A stretch of 64,000 nucleotides of DNA from Marinobacter xestospongiae (lineage in GTDB: Bacteria; Pseudomonadota; Gammaproteobacteria; Pseudomonadales; Oleiphilaceae): NCBI RefSeq assembly GCF_023156385.1, contig NZ_JAKZAK010000023.1, positions 38,781 to 102,780 on the forward strand, given 5' to 3'. Below the pieces are notes generated by a model, which had not been told where the DNA came from, did no database searches, and worked only from the letters and a program-made list of their open reading frames with translations. Of the stretch, positions 1 to 8,756 are shown piece after piece. The stretch's first letter is position 1. Every line of letters begins with the position of its first letter. Made by a program: the position numbers and the translations under genes.

Positions 1-51
1 CGGGTCATCGAATGGACCGAGCGGGACATTGGGATGCTGCGGCTGACCGGA

Positions 52-720
52 TCAGGCGAAGTCGTACTCACCGCCCTGTTCCAGTGCTCGCTGGTAGGCG
101 GGGCGCGCGTGTACCTGTTCGACCCAGGCGATGATATGGGGGCGATGCTGACCGACGATACCCTGGGCCACCGACGCTTCCAGTGGAAAGCTCATCTGGA
201 TGTCAGCCGCGCTGAGGTTGTCACCCAGAAACCAGGTGTTCTTCGCGAGGTGGGCCTCCACAAAGTCCAGGTGGGTCTTGATCATTGGGCCAATAAAGAT
301 GGCGTTGGTCTTGTCTGAAATACCCTTGGCCACAGGCTTGATAAAGAACGGCATCGGACTGGTTTTCACCTTTTCAAACACCAGGCGCATCACCAGCGGA
401 GGCATCAGGGAACCTTCGGCGTAATGCAGCCAGTAGGTGTAATCCAGCCATTGTTGGCCTCCGGCTTGTGGCAGCAGGGTGTCCTTTCCATAGGTATGGG
501 CCAGGTATTCGATGATGGCGCCGGACTCGGCTACCACCAGGTCGCCATCGGTGATCACCGGCGATTTCCCCAGCGGATGAATCTTCTTGAGGCTGTCGGG
601 CGCCAGCATGGTCTTGGGATCACGCTGGTAGCGCTTTATCTCATACGGCACGCCCAGTTCTTCCAGCATCCAGAGAATGCGCTGCGAGCGGGAATTGTTG
701 AGGTGGTGAACGGTAATCAT
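52..720 (-). CDS. Glutathione S-transferase family protein
   Basis: A 222-aa soluble protein of normal GST length. The N-terminal thioredoxin-like half holds the early active-site region NNSRSQRILWMLEELG (residues 8-23), the cis-proline segment GKSPVITDG (Pro54) and the glutathione-binding ESGAIIEYL (from Glu65). The rest is the all-helical C-terminal half. The family conjugates glutathione to electrophiles or acts as a glutathione peroxidase/lyase; the substrate cannot be read from sequence. The ATG at 720 has GGGAGC about 6 nt upstream. It starts 10 nt after the stop of the membrane-protein gene at 731-1693, so the two are probably co-transcribed. Confidence 0.93.
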   Translation of the reverse strand: MITVHHLNNSRSQRILWMLEELGVPYEIKRYQRDPKTMLAPDSLKKIHPLGKSPVITDGDLVVAESGAIIEYLAHTYGKDTLLPQAGGQQWLDYTYWLHYAEGSLMPPLVMRLVFEKVKTSPMPFFIKPVAKGISDKTNAIFIGPMIKTHLDFVEAHLAKNTWFLGDNLSAADIQMSFPLEASVAQGIVGQHRPHIIAWVEQVHARPAYQRALEQGGEYDFA

Positions 721-730
721 GTAAAGCTCC

Positions 731-1693
731 CTAGATCAAACCCGATTTGATCATGTCAAAGGTGTCCAGAATTCTCGCCAGGTACTGGTCTTTGGGGCGA
801 AAACTGCTTTGGGTGCTGAGCGCCAGGTCGCGCTCCAGGTGGTCCAGCAACTTGAGCAGGCGCCGCCGGTGTAAACCGATCGCCGCCTGTACCGGATCAG
901 AGATCACGCCGGACAGGGCGGCAAACGCTGCCAGCGCGGTCATCACGGCGACCATCACGGCAGCGGTTGTGGCCAGTGACGGCTCCGGAGGGAATACGCT
1001 GTAGTACCAGTGGCCGATTGTTTCTCCGAGAAAAAAATCTCTGGCCGCCAGGAATTTTGCGACCATGGCGGCGACCACCACCCCGAGACCGATACCACCA
1101 GGGGTAAACTTCTGGAACGCAAAGGCCCCCAGCACAGTACAGGAAAGGCTGTTGGTGATGTCCGCCGACGCTGTCCGGGTCACCCGGTATTGGTGAAGGG
1201 CGTCGGTGATCAGCGGCGCCATCAAGCGGCAGAATTGTTGGTGATCGACGGGCTCGTGGCTATGGCGTGTGTAGACGGCTTCAAGAGCATCGATCAGGTA
1301 GTCTTCCAGTCTTTGACCTGGCTCGCCCAGAGCAAGCAGCTCCTGCTGGATCAGCATCGAGACGTGCGTTTGGACCCGGGTGGTAAACCCTGCCGGCACC
1401 TGGCCGGCCATCGTATGCAGCCATCGCAGACTGGCACGCTGGCGGGTCAGGAGTTTCACCAGACTGGCGATGGCGTACACGGGCGCCCACAACAGGTTGA
1501 GCGGCGCCCGCAACATGTCCCAGCCCCACGCCATCCGGTTGGTGGCGACGGCTCCCGGGTAATGGAAGTGGTGATCAATGAACGCCGGTACCCGCGCTCG
1601 ACAGTCGGCAAAGTAGCGCTCAGTGCCCGTACGGATGGCCTGTGCTATTTCGGCTTCGGAGATTGTATGCTCGGCGGGAGGGACAGTACTCAT
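731..1693 (-). CDS. Membrane-associated protein of unknown function
   Basis: About 320 aa from the ATG at 1693; another ATG at 1708 adds five residues, and neither has a clear ribosome site. Frames further upstream run into the 3' end of the next gene and are not credible. The N-terminal part is polar and contains MAWGWDMLRAPLNLLWAPVY, a tryptophan-rich amphipathic segment that may sit on the membrane. Two hydrophobic stretches occur in the C-terminal half (around GLGVVVAAMVAKFLAA and TAAVMVAVMTALAAFAAL), followed by a basic helix. I do not recognise the family with confidence. It is 10 nt upstream of the GST gene and probably in the same transcript. Confidence 0.75.
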   Translation of the reverse strand: MSTVPPAEHTISEAEIAQAIRTGTERYFADCRARVPAFIDHHFHYPGAVATNRMAWGWDMLRAPLNLLWAPVYAIASLVKLLTRQRASLRWLHTMAGQVPAGFTTRVQTHVSMLIQQELLALGEPGQRLEDYLIDALEAVYTRHSHEPVDHQQFCRLMAPLITDALHQYRVTRTASADITNSLSCTVLGAFAFQKFTPGGIGLGVVVAAMVAKFLAARDFFLGETIGHWYYSVFPPEPSLATTAAVMVAVMTALAAFAALSGVISDPVQAAIGLHRRRLLKLLDHLERDLALSTQSSFRPKDQYLARILDTFDMIKSGLI

Positions 1694-1885
1694 GGCTGCA
1701 TGATACATCGGACGTTTAGGGGGAGCGGAGAGGTTACACCGTCGGAGCAGGAATAGGGACTGCCGTTGGTCATGGTGACCAAAACAAAGTTGGCCGATGG
1801 GGAATGGTGAATACCGAGATGGGGAGGTAGCGGGCCCCTGCGAGGAGGGAAACTGACAACTTGGCCAGAAGTGTGACCGCTCGTA

Positions 1886-1922
1886 AGGAGGAGTTCGCCA
1901 CACTATGTGACGAACTCCTCCT
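1886..1922 (-). terminator. Hairpin downstream of the GlyGly-CTERM gene
   Basis: A perfect 12-bp inverted repeat (1886-1897 with 1911-1922, AGGAGGAGTTCG and its complement), whose loop can add a CACA/TGTG pairing. It sits 26 nt beyond the stop codon of the minus-strand gene at 1948-3687. There is no U-run after it, so it could be a transcript-stabilising hairpin rather than a classical intrinsic terminator. Confidence 0.6.
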
Positions 1923-1947
1923 GTCGGGTGGCGTGGATGGTTAGGGC

Positions 1948-3687
1948 TCAGGTACGTGATCGAACCTGTCGTGGCCGGCGCAGGCATGCCAGTGCTGTCA
2001 GCATTGCCAGGAACCCAAGGCCGGAGCTACCGCCGCCGCCATCGCTGTCATCAGTGTTACCATTATCGTTATCGCCCGAGTTGTCAGCGGGTGTTCCGCC
2101 AACCTCTATGGCTATGGCGTTCTCGTTGTTGCTCTCGTCGGGGTCGATTTCGAACTGGGTAACCAAAGCCGCCAGAGTCACCTCGCCGGCCTCTTCTGGA
2201 GCGCGCAACGTCAATCGGATTTCTTCGGCTTCGCCATTCTGCAGTCGACCTACGTTACAGGTGACTCCCTGCGCTACTGCGGTGCATGTGGTCGTATTGC
2301 TGAACGGGTCAGCGCTCACGAACGTCAGAGACTCGCCGGTCTGAACGTGAACCTCAACGCCGTGGGCAGAGGCTCCGCCCAGGTTAATCAGATCAAGGTC
2401 AACGGCGAACTCTTCCGAGGGAGTCGCAGTACTTGCTGCAGATAGCGTCAGGTCCGTATCGGCGGAGAGCTCGAAGACTGACAATCCATACGGCGAAGGT
2501 ACATGGGCGAAGCGCTCATCTGGTGTGATTTCAATCGTGGGCACCTGGGAGAGCGTTCTTCGGTTATCTTCCTCTTCAGCAGCAAGGAATGTCAGGCTGC
2601 CGTCTACGTCAGAAGTATTCCAGAGCTGGAAGGTACCTCCACAGTGGTCCACAAAATACAACAGGTGGTCGTTGGAACTGATGTTCAGGCTCGTGGGGCA
2701 AAAAAACTTCTCATCCGGATGGTTGTCGGGGATAGTCGCCGTATCCACGAACGACAGTGAGCCATCGTCAAGAACATCAAACTGCCAAAGTTCGGTGCCA
2801 TCGCTGCTGAGAGTGCTGTCGTTGAAGGCATACAGGTAGTCGCCATCGTTACTGACCGCGAGTTCATCGATTCTTCTCAGGTCGGTTGTGCCAGCTGTTT
2901 TGGACGACACCTCTCCAACGTAGGTTAGTTTGCCGGTTGTTGCGTCCCGTGACATCGTTACAATTGCGCCAAAATGGTCAGAGCCAACGCTAACAAACAG
3001 TTGATTCTCGTCAGGCGAAAGGGCCATTGCCGGGACATCGAAGTATCGTTCTTCTGCGGTGAGTTCATTGTTGAACTGCACTTCTGACAGCAGGCCATTG
3101 GCTGTTCGCTTCAACACGGCGACAGACTTTGTCTGGTTGCTTGCAACGTATATGTACTGACCATCTTGGGATATCTGAGCATGTACTGGAGAAGTCAGGC
3201 CCTGGCCGTCATAGATCTGGCGCTCCGTCAGGTAGCCTGTGTCGAGATCACGCTCGTAAACGAACAGGGCACTACGAAAATTGTTTGACGAATCGCCTGG
3301 CTTTCCTGTCATACCCATCACGTATACATACTTTCCGTCCGGGGACATAATAACCTCGTCCTCGGGGCGGAGGCCTACGCCGGTTTCCTTATTGGCAATC
3401 AGGGAATCGACCAAATTCAGGGAGCCTGTCTCGATATCACGGGAAAAGACGTTGAGCGCATTATCGCAATAGGCAATAGAGTACACAAAACGCAGATCTG
3501 GGCTGGTTGCGCTGTTTTGGCTGCAGCGCATGGTATCAATGCCGTTTACGCCATCCTGAATCCACTGCATTTCCTTAAATGGTTCAGCGGCTGCTGGCAT
3601 AGCTGAAAACGCGGCCATACCTAAGACACACAAGAGGTTGGCGCGATACCTCGATGATTTTTCCATTGGGATGTTAGAACCGGACAT
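1948..3687 (-). CDS. Secreted beta-propeller (lactonase-like) protein with GlyGly-CTERM tail
   Basis: 579 aa. It begins with an export signal (a basic MEKSSRYR start, then a hydrophobic core ending AMPAAA near residue 33). The body carries repeated propeller blades of the YncE/6-phosphogluconolactonase type (MSPDGKYVYV, ISQDGQYIYVASN, LSPDENQLFVSVG, ITPDERFAHV). A CARDB/DUF11-like beta domain follows (about 410-530), then an Asp/Asn-rich linker and a C-terminal GGGGSSGLGFLAMLTALACL plus basic tail. That tail is a GlyGly-CTERM signal: Gly-rich motif, one membrane helix, positive end. Such proteins are cut by rhombosortase and delivered to the cell surface, usually after type II secretion; a rhombosortase gene lies divergently next door. 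The ATG at 3687 has AAGGAGC about 8 nt upstream. The ligand or enzymatic activity is unknown. Confidence 0.88.
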   Translation of the reverse strand: MSGSNIPMEKSSRYRANLLCVLGMAAFSAMPAAAEPFKEMQWIQDGVNGIDTMRCSQNSATSPDLRFVYSIAYCDNALNVFSRDIETGSLNLVDSLIANKETGVGLRPEDEVIMSPDGKYVYVMGMTGKPGDSSNNFRSALFVYERDLDTGYLTERQIYDGQGLTSPVHAQISQDGQYIYVASNQTKSVAVLKRTANGLLSEVQFNNELTAEERYFDVPAMALSPDENQLFVSVGSDHFGAIVTMSRDATTGKLTYVGEVSSKTAGTTDLRRIDELAVSNDGDYLYAFNDSTLSSDGTELWQFDVLDDGSLSFVDTATIPDNHPDEKFFCPTSLNISSNDHLLYFVDHCGGTFQLWNTSDVDGSLTFLAAEEEDNRRTLSQVPTIEITPDERFAHVPSPYGLSVFELSADTDLTLSAASTATPSEEFAVDLDLINLGGASAHGVEVHVQTGESLTFVSADPFSNTTTCTAVAQGVTCNVGRLQNGEAEEIRLTLRAPEEAGEVTLAALVTQFEIDPDESNNENAIAIEVGGTPADNSGDNDNGNTDDSDGGGGSSGLGFLAMLTALACLRRPRQVRSRT

Positions 3688-3920
3688 AAAATTGCTCCTT
3701 GTCGATTGCTTCCTTCACGTACAGACCTGCTTGCCGCGATACTCAAAGGGTTTGGTTTGGGACGGCTTTGCATCCGCTCCTAAACATTTCGAGCGACTTG
3801 GGTGGTTGAATCCGTCAGAAGATTACCCGGCAGTAACTTAACATGCAAGGCACTGTATTTAATGTGGACAGAAAGCCGATCCAATCTTCTTTTATATCAG
3901 CACCCGAGCAGGAGAACTTT

Positions 3921-4544
3921 GTGATTTTTCGTTGTATTCACTTCCCAGGAAACGGGGAGTTGGTTCCCCCAGCTTTATTGTTTGTGCTTACGATCGCGCT
4001 GTGGGCGTTTGGTTTGGAAGACGTTTTACGTTATGAGCGCCATGCTGTGCTTAACGGCGAGATCTGGCGTCTTTTTTCCGCCAACTTTGTGCATTTGGGG
4101 TGGGAACACCTGATGTTGAATCTGGTGGGGCTTGTATTGGTTTGGTACCTGGTTGGCAGAGTGCTCTCGGTTACAAACTGGCTCATCGTTGTCGTTATGT
4201 GTTCTGTCTGTGTCACCGGGGGGCTGTGGATGACTGAGGCTGACCTGGCTTGGTATGTCGGTCTGTCTGGATTGCTTCATGGTATTCTCGTCGCCGGCGC
4301 TCTGTTACTGGTGTGGAGTGATCCCAGGTTTGCCTTCGGGATACTGGCCATCGTAACCCTCAAGGTTGGCACGGAAGTCATCGGTGAGTTTCCATCGCCA
4401 GTTGAAGGGATCATTGGCGGACAGGTTGTGTCTATGTCTCACCTCTATGGAGCACTTGGTGGGATTGTTTCCTGGCTGGGGATGTGTGTTGCCAGCAAAG
4501 TTCACGTTCATTTTGACATGGACTCCTCCAAGAGGCAGCGCTGA
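3921..4544 (+). CDS. rrtA: Rhombosortase (GlyGly-CTERM-processing rhomboid protease)
   Basis: 207-aa inner-membrane rhomboid-family serine protease. I chose the GTG at 3921 because AGGAG (3910-3914) lies 6 nt upstream; an upstream ATG at 3843 would add 26 polar residues. Diagnostic parts are the rhomboid HLGWEHLMLN (His58, His63, Asn67), the nucleophile in GLSGLLHG (Ser116), and the catalytic His in SMSHLYGALGG (His174), with about six membrane helices. The short size and GLSGLLHG match the rhombosortase branch rather than GlpG. The divergent gene makes a GlyGly-CTERM protein, the expected substrate class. The GC content of this pair looks lower than that of its neighbours. The symbol follows family use and is not unique evidence of orthology. 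Confidence 0.88.
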   Translation: MIFRCIHFPGNGELVPPALLFVLTIALWAFGLEDVLRYERHAVLNGEIWRLFSANFVHLGWEHLMLNLVGLVLVWYLVGRVLSVTNWLIVVVMCSVCVTGGLWMTEADLAWYVGLSGLLHGILVAGALLLVWSDPRFAFGILAIVTLKVGTEVIGEFPSPVEGIIGGQVVSMSHLYGALGGIVSWLGMCVASKVHVHFDMDSSKRQR

Positions 4545-4667
4545 ATCGCCCGTATTATTTGACCCGGAACATGCATCCAGGGTGGCTAAGATTCACTGGG
4601 TGGCTCCGGATTATGAAGTGTTATGGCTGACATGGCGCTTGGTCTCGTAGGTAATGAGGAAGATCGG

Positions 4668-5099
4668 ATGATGATTTGTGGTGTTGAACTGACGGGCAGC
4701 GACGCGGTGCTGTGCTTCCTGCATCTGGACCGGGGGCAGTTCAGTCTGCCTGATTGCAAGGTGCGCAAACTGTCGTTGCCCAAGAACCACACACGGGAAG
4801 ACCTGATGCAGTTTCAGCGTTCGTTTGCGGAGCTGATGACTGAAAAAGGGGTGAGCCGTGTGGTAATCAAGGAGCGGATGCCCAAGGGCAAGTTTGCCGG
4901 CGGTGCTGTCAGTTTCAAGATGGAAGCGGCCATTCAGCTGATCGACGGAGTGGAGTTTGAGGTCCGCCTGCTGCCTTCGGCGTTGATCAAATCGACCTTG
5001 TCGGCCAAGCCGCTGCCGGTACCCTTTGCAGATACCGGCTTGAAGGCGTTTCAGGAAACCGCCTTCACTGCCGCCTATGTGGGGCATGTGGCGAAATGA
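4668..5099 (+). CDS. DUF3010 family protein
   Basis: 143-aa soluble protein matching the DUF3010 family by its opening MICGVELTGSDAVLC and the later SRVVIKERMPKGKFAGGAVSFKMEAA. Start chosen at the ATG at 4668 (a second ATG follows immediately), with GAGGA about 7 nt upstream; frames further upstream lack a ribosome site. The pattern of an N-terminal GVE beta-strand and a Lys/Glu-rich centre resembles an RNase H-like fold, but no function is established and I infer none. It stands alone on the plus strand after the rhombosortase gene. Confidence 0.85.
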   Translation: MMICGVELTGSDAVLCFLHLDRGQFSLPDCKVRKLSLPKNHTREDLMQFQRSFAELMTEKGVSRVVIKERMPKGKFAGGAVSFKMEAAIQLIDGVEFEVRLLPSALIKSTLSAKPLPVPFADTGLKAFQETAFTAAYVGHVAK

Positions 5100-5252
5100 G
5101 TGCCGCTTGGTGTCGTGGTGTGTCCGGTTAAGCGACAGATTGTTGTCCGTGTATTAAGCTTACGGTATCCGATGTCGGACTTTTAAATCGGGTGTGCGAA
5201 TACGTACCTCATGGCTCTTCCGCGATCGATTCTTCGTAAGAGGGGGAAGCAC

Positions 5253-6635
5253 ATGAACGGTCAATTGAATCCGTCCCACCTTGAGGCGCTCGGGAAGCAG
5301 TTCTCGGGTCAGCTCATTACGCCGGATACCCCCGGATATAATGAAGCTCGTTCCATCTATAACTACATGATTGATCGCCGGCCCTGTGTTATTGCCCAGT
5401 GTGCTGACGTCGATGATGTGGTCAGCGCGATCCGTTTTGGTCGTGACCAGGGGCTGGAGATCGCAGTACGTGGGGGAGGCCACAGTGTTGCGGGCAAGTC
5501 GTTGGTGGATGATGGTCTCGTGATCGATATGCAGGCCATAAACAGCGTGACTGTTAACGCCGATGCCGGGACTGTGAAGGTCGGCGGTGGTGCAACAATG
5601 AGCCAGCTCGACCGTGGCACCCAGCCCTTTAACCTGATGACAACCGGTGGGCGAGTGTCCACTACTGGCGTTGGCGGTTTCATTCTGGGTGGTGGCAGCG
5701 GTTGGTTGGAGCGTAAGTACGGTTTTGCCTGTGACAACCTGGTTGCTGTAGACCTGGTGACGGCGGATGGCAATCTGGTCCATGCCAGCGATGATGAAAA
5801 TCCGGAGTTGTTCTGGGGACTTCACGGTGGTGGTGGCAACTTCGGGGTGGCAACCTCTTTCACGCTACGAACCCACTCCTTACCTGTTGTTACCGCGGCA
5901 TTATTGCTGTGGCCGCCAGCAGCCGCACCTGACATCCTGAGTGCCTATCGTGATTTCATGGAGCAGGCGCCAGAAGAGATTGGTGGAGGTTCTCTGTTTC
6001 TCACCGGGCCGGCGGAGGATTTTGTTCCGCGGGCACTTGTTGGCAGGTTGGCTTATGCGGTCCTGCTGGTTTATGCCGGCAACCAGTCAGAAGCCCGGGA
6101 GGTTATTGCACCCATGCTGGCACTGGGGCATCAGGGAGAAATGATTGCTGACATGCCATATGCGGATTTCCAGTGTATGTTGGATGACCCTCCCGGCTAC
6201 AGGAATTACTGGTCTGCAGAACACCTCAATGCCTTTCCTGATGAAGCCGTGGCCCGATTCTGTGCCCGGGCGCGAGACATGGTGGTACCGTCTCCGTCAC
6301 AGCACATCATCTTGCCGTTGGGCGGCGCTGTTGTGACGGGTGGGGACGAATACCCATTGCCTTGGCGTCACGCGCCTTGGGTGGTACATCCGTTTGGGCT
6401 ATGGGAAAACCCGGCAGATGATGAGCAGGCCATCCAATGGGCTCATGACATTCGGACAGATCTCAAGCCCTGGGCGACGGAGTCTGTCTACCTGAACTTT
6501 ATCGGTGATGAAGGCGAGGAGCGGATTATCGCCAGTTTTGGGCAGGAGAACTACGATCGGCTGGCTCGCCTGAAGGCTCGTTATGATCCGGAGAATGTCT
6601 TTCACCATAACCAGAACATTCAGCCTGCAAGCTGA
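5253..6635 (+). CDS. FAD-linked oxidoreductase, berberine-bridge-enzyme type
   Basis: 460 aa with the two-domain PCMH FAD-binding fold and a C-terminal BBE segment. RGGGHSVAGKSLVDDG contains the His expected to carry covalent FAD; GGFILGGGSGWLERKYGFACDN binds FAD. The position where bicovalent members have Cys reads VSTTGVGG, so a single covalent link is predicted. The BBE tail YDPENVFHHNQNI closes the protein. These enzymes oxidise sugars, alcohols or alkaloid-like substrates with O2; the substrate is unknown. The ATG at 5253 follows a GAGGGGG ribosome site. No clear signal peptide, so probably cytoplasmic. Confidence 0.9.
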   Translation: MNGQLNPSHLEALGKQFSGQLITPDTPGYNEARSIYNYMIDRRPCVIAQCADVDDVVSAIRFGRDQGLEIAVRGGGHSVAGKSLVDDGLVIDMQAINSVTVNADAGTVKVGGGATMSQLDRGTQPFNLMTTGGRVSTTGVGGFILGGGSGWLERKYGFACDNLVAVDLVTADGNLVHASDDENPELFWGLHGGGGNFGVATSFTLRTHSLPVVTAALLLWPPAAAPDILSAYRDFMEQAPEEIGGGSLFLTGPAEDFVPRALVGRLAYAVLLVYAGNQSEAREVIAPMLALGHQGEMIADMPYADFQCMLDDPPGYRNYWSAEHLNAFPDEAVARFCARARDMVVPSPSQHIILPLGGAVVTGGDEYPLPWRHAPWVVHPFGLWENPADDEQAIQWAHDIRTDLKPWATESVYLNFIGDEGEERIIASFGQENYDRLARLKARYDPENVFHHNQNIQPAS

Positions 6636-6734
6636 ACGGAAGTGCCAGATTCGCGCAGCGGCAGACAAGACCAACGGAATGAGCGTATTTGGTACCAGTG
6701 CCAGGGAGGGCCTGACACTGGCGTGGTTCCGTGT

Positions 6735-7403
6735 TTAATCGCTCAGGTTCAGCCCCATGTTCCAGAAGTCGATTTCCAGTCGGGTCGCGTCGCGGAAGAT
6801 TCGGGTCAGTTGTTCGAACCGGGCCGGGGAGACTTCCGCCAGGCGTTCGTTCAGCCACTCAACTTCGGCCTGCATGGCCTCCTGGAAATCGTCGCTTTCA
6901 TACATTGCCATCCAGGCGTCGTAAGGGTTGCGGTCGCCTCTGATGGTGGTGCTTCGGCTGTTCAGCCAGTTGGCGATCTCGCCATAGCCAACCATGCACG
7001 GCGACAGGGCCACATGCAGATCCAGCAGATCGCCGCGGTTGCCGGTGTCGAGCACGTAGCGGGTGTAAGCCAGCGTGGCACGGGCTTCTGGCAGCTCAGC
7101 CAACTCAGCCTCTGATATTCCCCACTCGTCGCAATAGCTGATGTGCAGGTCGAGTTCGGTGTCCACAATCGCTTCCAGGCCTTCTTTGGCCTGTTTGAGG
7201 TCAGCCAGCGTCGGGCTCTTGTAGGCGGCCAGTGCGAAGGCCCGGGCGAACTGGATCAGGAACAGGTAGTCCTGTTTGAGGTAATGCTGGAACGCTTCGG
7301 TGGCCAGCGTGGCATCCCCGAGCTGTTGCACAAAGCTGTGTTCGATGTAGTCACGCCACTCGGTGGGGCAGCTCTTCTTGAGGTCTTCAAACTGGTAGGA
7401 CAT
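6735..7403 (-). CDS. tenA: TenA/thiaminase II family protein
   Basis: 222 aa, the usual TenA length. All-helical haem-oxygenase-like fold; YLKQDYLFLIQFARAFA and the ALSPCMVGYGEIA segment with the active-site Cys are visible, as is a conserved C-terminal EIDFWNMGL. TenA hydrolyses aminopyrimidine breakdown products of thiamine for salvage. The ATG at 7403 has AAGGAG about 7 nt upstream. There are no thiamine genes nearby, so substrate assignment rests on the family; a close TenA subgroup with another role is possible. Confidence 0.88.
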   Translation of the reverse strand: MSYQFEDLKKSCPTEWRDYIEHSFVQQLGDATLATEAFQHYLKQDYLFLIQFARAFALAAYKSPTLADLKQAKEGLEAIVDTELDLHISYCDEWGISEAELAELPEARATLAYTRYVLDTGNRGDLLDLHVALSPCMVGYGEIANWLNSRSTTIRGDRNPYDAWMAMYESDDFQEAMQAEVEWLNERLAEVSPARFEQLTRIFRDATRLEIDFWNMGLNLSD

Positions 7404-7473
7404 GGGGTCTCCTTGATCGCATTGCGTTAGCATCGTAGCAATAATTGGAGTCGATTCGGGAGAGAAGGTACGT

Positions 7474-8214
7474 GTGGGTATGATTCAGGCACTCGAAACC
7501 AATGGTCTGTTGCAGATTCTTTTATTGACGCTTATGGCCGGACTGGCGATGCCTCTTGGCGCTGCCATCGCCTCGGTAGAGCGGATTCGTCCCCGCTGGC
7601 TGGAAACCGAAGTTCGTCACAGTGTGATCGCGTTCGGCGGTGGCGCGTTGCTGGCCGCGGTTGCGCTGGTGCTGGTGCCCGAAGGCACGAGTAATCTGCC
7701 GGTTGCCGCAATTGTTGCTTGCTTTGCGGCTGGCGGTATCACATTCATGTTTTTGGATCGCTGGCTGGCTGCCAACGGCACCCCCGCAAGCCAGCTTGTG
7801 GCAATGCTTTCCGATTTCGTGCCCGAGGCTTTGGCGCTGGGGGCAACGTTCTCCATCAGCAGTGAGGGCGGTGTGCTGCTGGCCTGTATCATTGCGCTGC
7901 AGAACGTGCCGGAAGGCTTTAATTCCTATCGGGAGCTGGCGCAGGCCACTGGTTATCGTCGGCTTCAGGTGATCGGTGGGTTTGGCGCGATGGCGTTACT
8001 GGGCCCTGTAGCCGGCGCTGTTGGTTATTTCCTGCTGTCAGACTCGCCGCAAGTGGTGTCTGGCATCATGCTGTTCGCTGCCGGCGGTATCCTTTACATC
8101 ATTTTTCAGGATATCGCGCCCCAGGCCAGCCTCAAGCGCCATTGGGCGCCCCCGCTGGGTGCATTGGCCGGTTTTCTGCTTGGGGTGATTGGTGAGGCTG
8201 TGTTGTCCGGGTAA
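7474..8214 (+). CDS. ZIP-family metal transporter
   Basis: 246 aa, hydrophobic throughout with about eight membrane helices. The two metal-site helices are recognisable: SDFVPEALALGATF (fourth) and IALQNVPEGFNSYREL (fifth). Compared with the classical HNxPEG/HxxxE motifs the histidines are replaced (QNVPEG, SDFVPEA), so the transported ion may differ from zinc or iron, or transport may be altered. Inner membrane location is inferred. The start lies 40 nt into a short gap from divergent tenA. Confidence 0.8.
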   Translation: MGMIQALETNGLLQILLLTLMAGLAMPLGAAIASVERIRPRWLETEVRHSVIAFGGGALLAAVALVLVPEGTSNLPVAAIVACFAAGGITFMFLDRWLAANGTPASQLVAMLSDFVPEALALGATFSISSEGGVLLACIIALQNVPEGFNSYRELAQATGYRRLQVIGGFGAMALLGPVAGAVGYFLLSDSPQVVSGIMLFAAGGILYIIFQDIAPQASLKRHWAPPLGALAGFLLGVIGEAVLSG

Positions 8215-8222
8215 CGGTTCGT

Positions 8223-8732
8223 TCAGTCTCCTGACTGTACCCAATCTACTGAGTGTACCCAATCGCCCAGCGCCAGATTCCCAGACTCAAGCACGCGCGC
8301 TGTGATGCCACCATGTCCACGCATGGCGTTGTAGCCGCCAGGTCCAAGGATGGTCTCCATCTTGCTGCAGGGGTGACACAGGCCGGTGTATTCCAGCAGC
8401 GCATCACCAATGCGAAACTGTTTGCCTTTCAGGGCCAGAAGGTTGAGGCCGGAGACCACAAGGTTGCGTCGGAAGAGCGCCGGTTCCAGCGGCCCGCTTT
8501 GAAGGCAGGCGGCAATCACCGCCAGGTGTTCCTGCTGGATCAGGGTGACCTGGCGTTTACTGGCTGTACGGCCCCGGAATCGATCACCCTCCAGACCCTT
8601 ACCCGGGCAGACGGTTACCCGTGTGAGCACGTTCATGGCCAGACCGCGGGCAGGGCGGACGCCAATCCACTCGACCCTGCCCTGTTGCGGCAAGGTTGCC
8701 ATCAATGTGTGTAGGCGGCTGGATTCGGGCAT
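8223..8732 (-). CDS. MOSC domain protein
   Basis: 169 aa. It shows the MOSC core: EWIGVRPARG near the start, CPGKGLEGDRFRG, RNLVVSGLNL, and the sulfur-handling Cys pair in GLCHPCSKME (near residue 121). The family relates to molybdenum-cofactor sulfurases and to YiiM-like enzymes that move sulfur or reduce N-hydroxylated compounds. A shorter start at Met11 is possible. It begins 24 nt after the VOC gene on the same strand, suggesting an operon. Convergent with the ZIP transporter gene. Confidence 0.88.
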   Translation of the reverse strand: MPESSRLHTLMATLPQQGRVEWIGVRPARGLAMNVLTRVTVCPGKGLEGDRFRGRTASKRQVTLIQQEHLAVIAACLQSGPLEPALFRRNLVVSGLNLLALKGKQFRIGDALLEYTGLCHPCSKMETILGPGGYNAMRGHGGITARVLESGNLALGDWVHSVDWVQSGD

Positions 8733-8756
8733 TGACGTAGGCCTGGAGGTTGATGG

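Noticed and set aside
1010..1756. 248-codon plus-strand frame opposite the membrane-protein gene
   Set aside because: No ribosome site and low-complexity His/Gln/Gly composition; overlaps fully with a better minus-strand gene.
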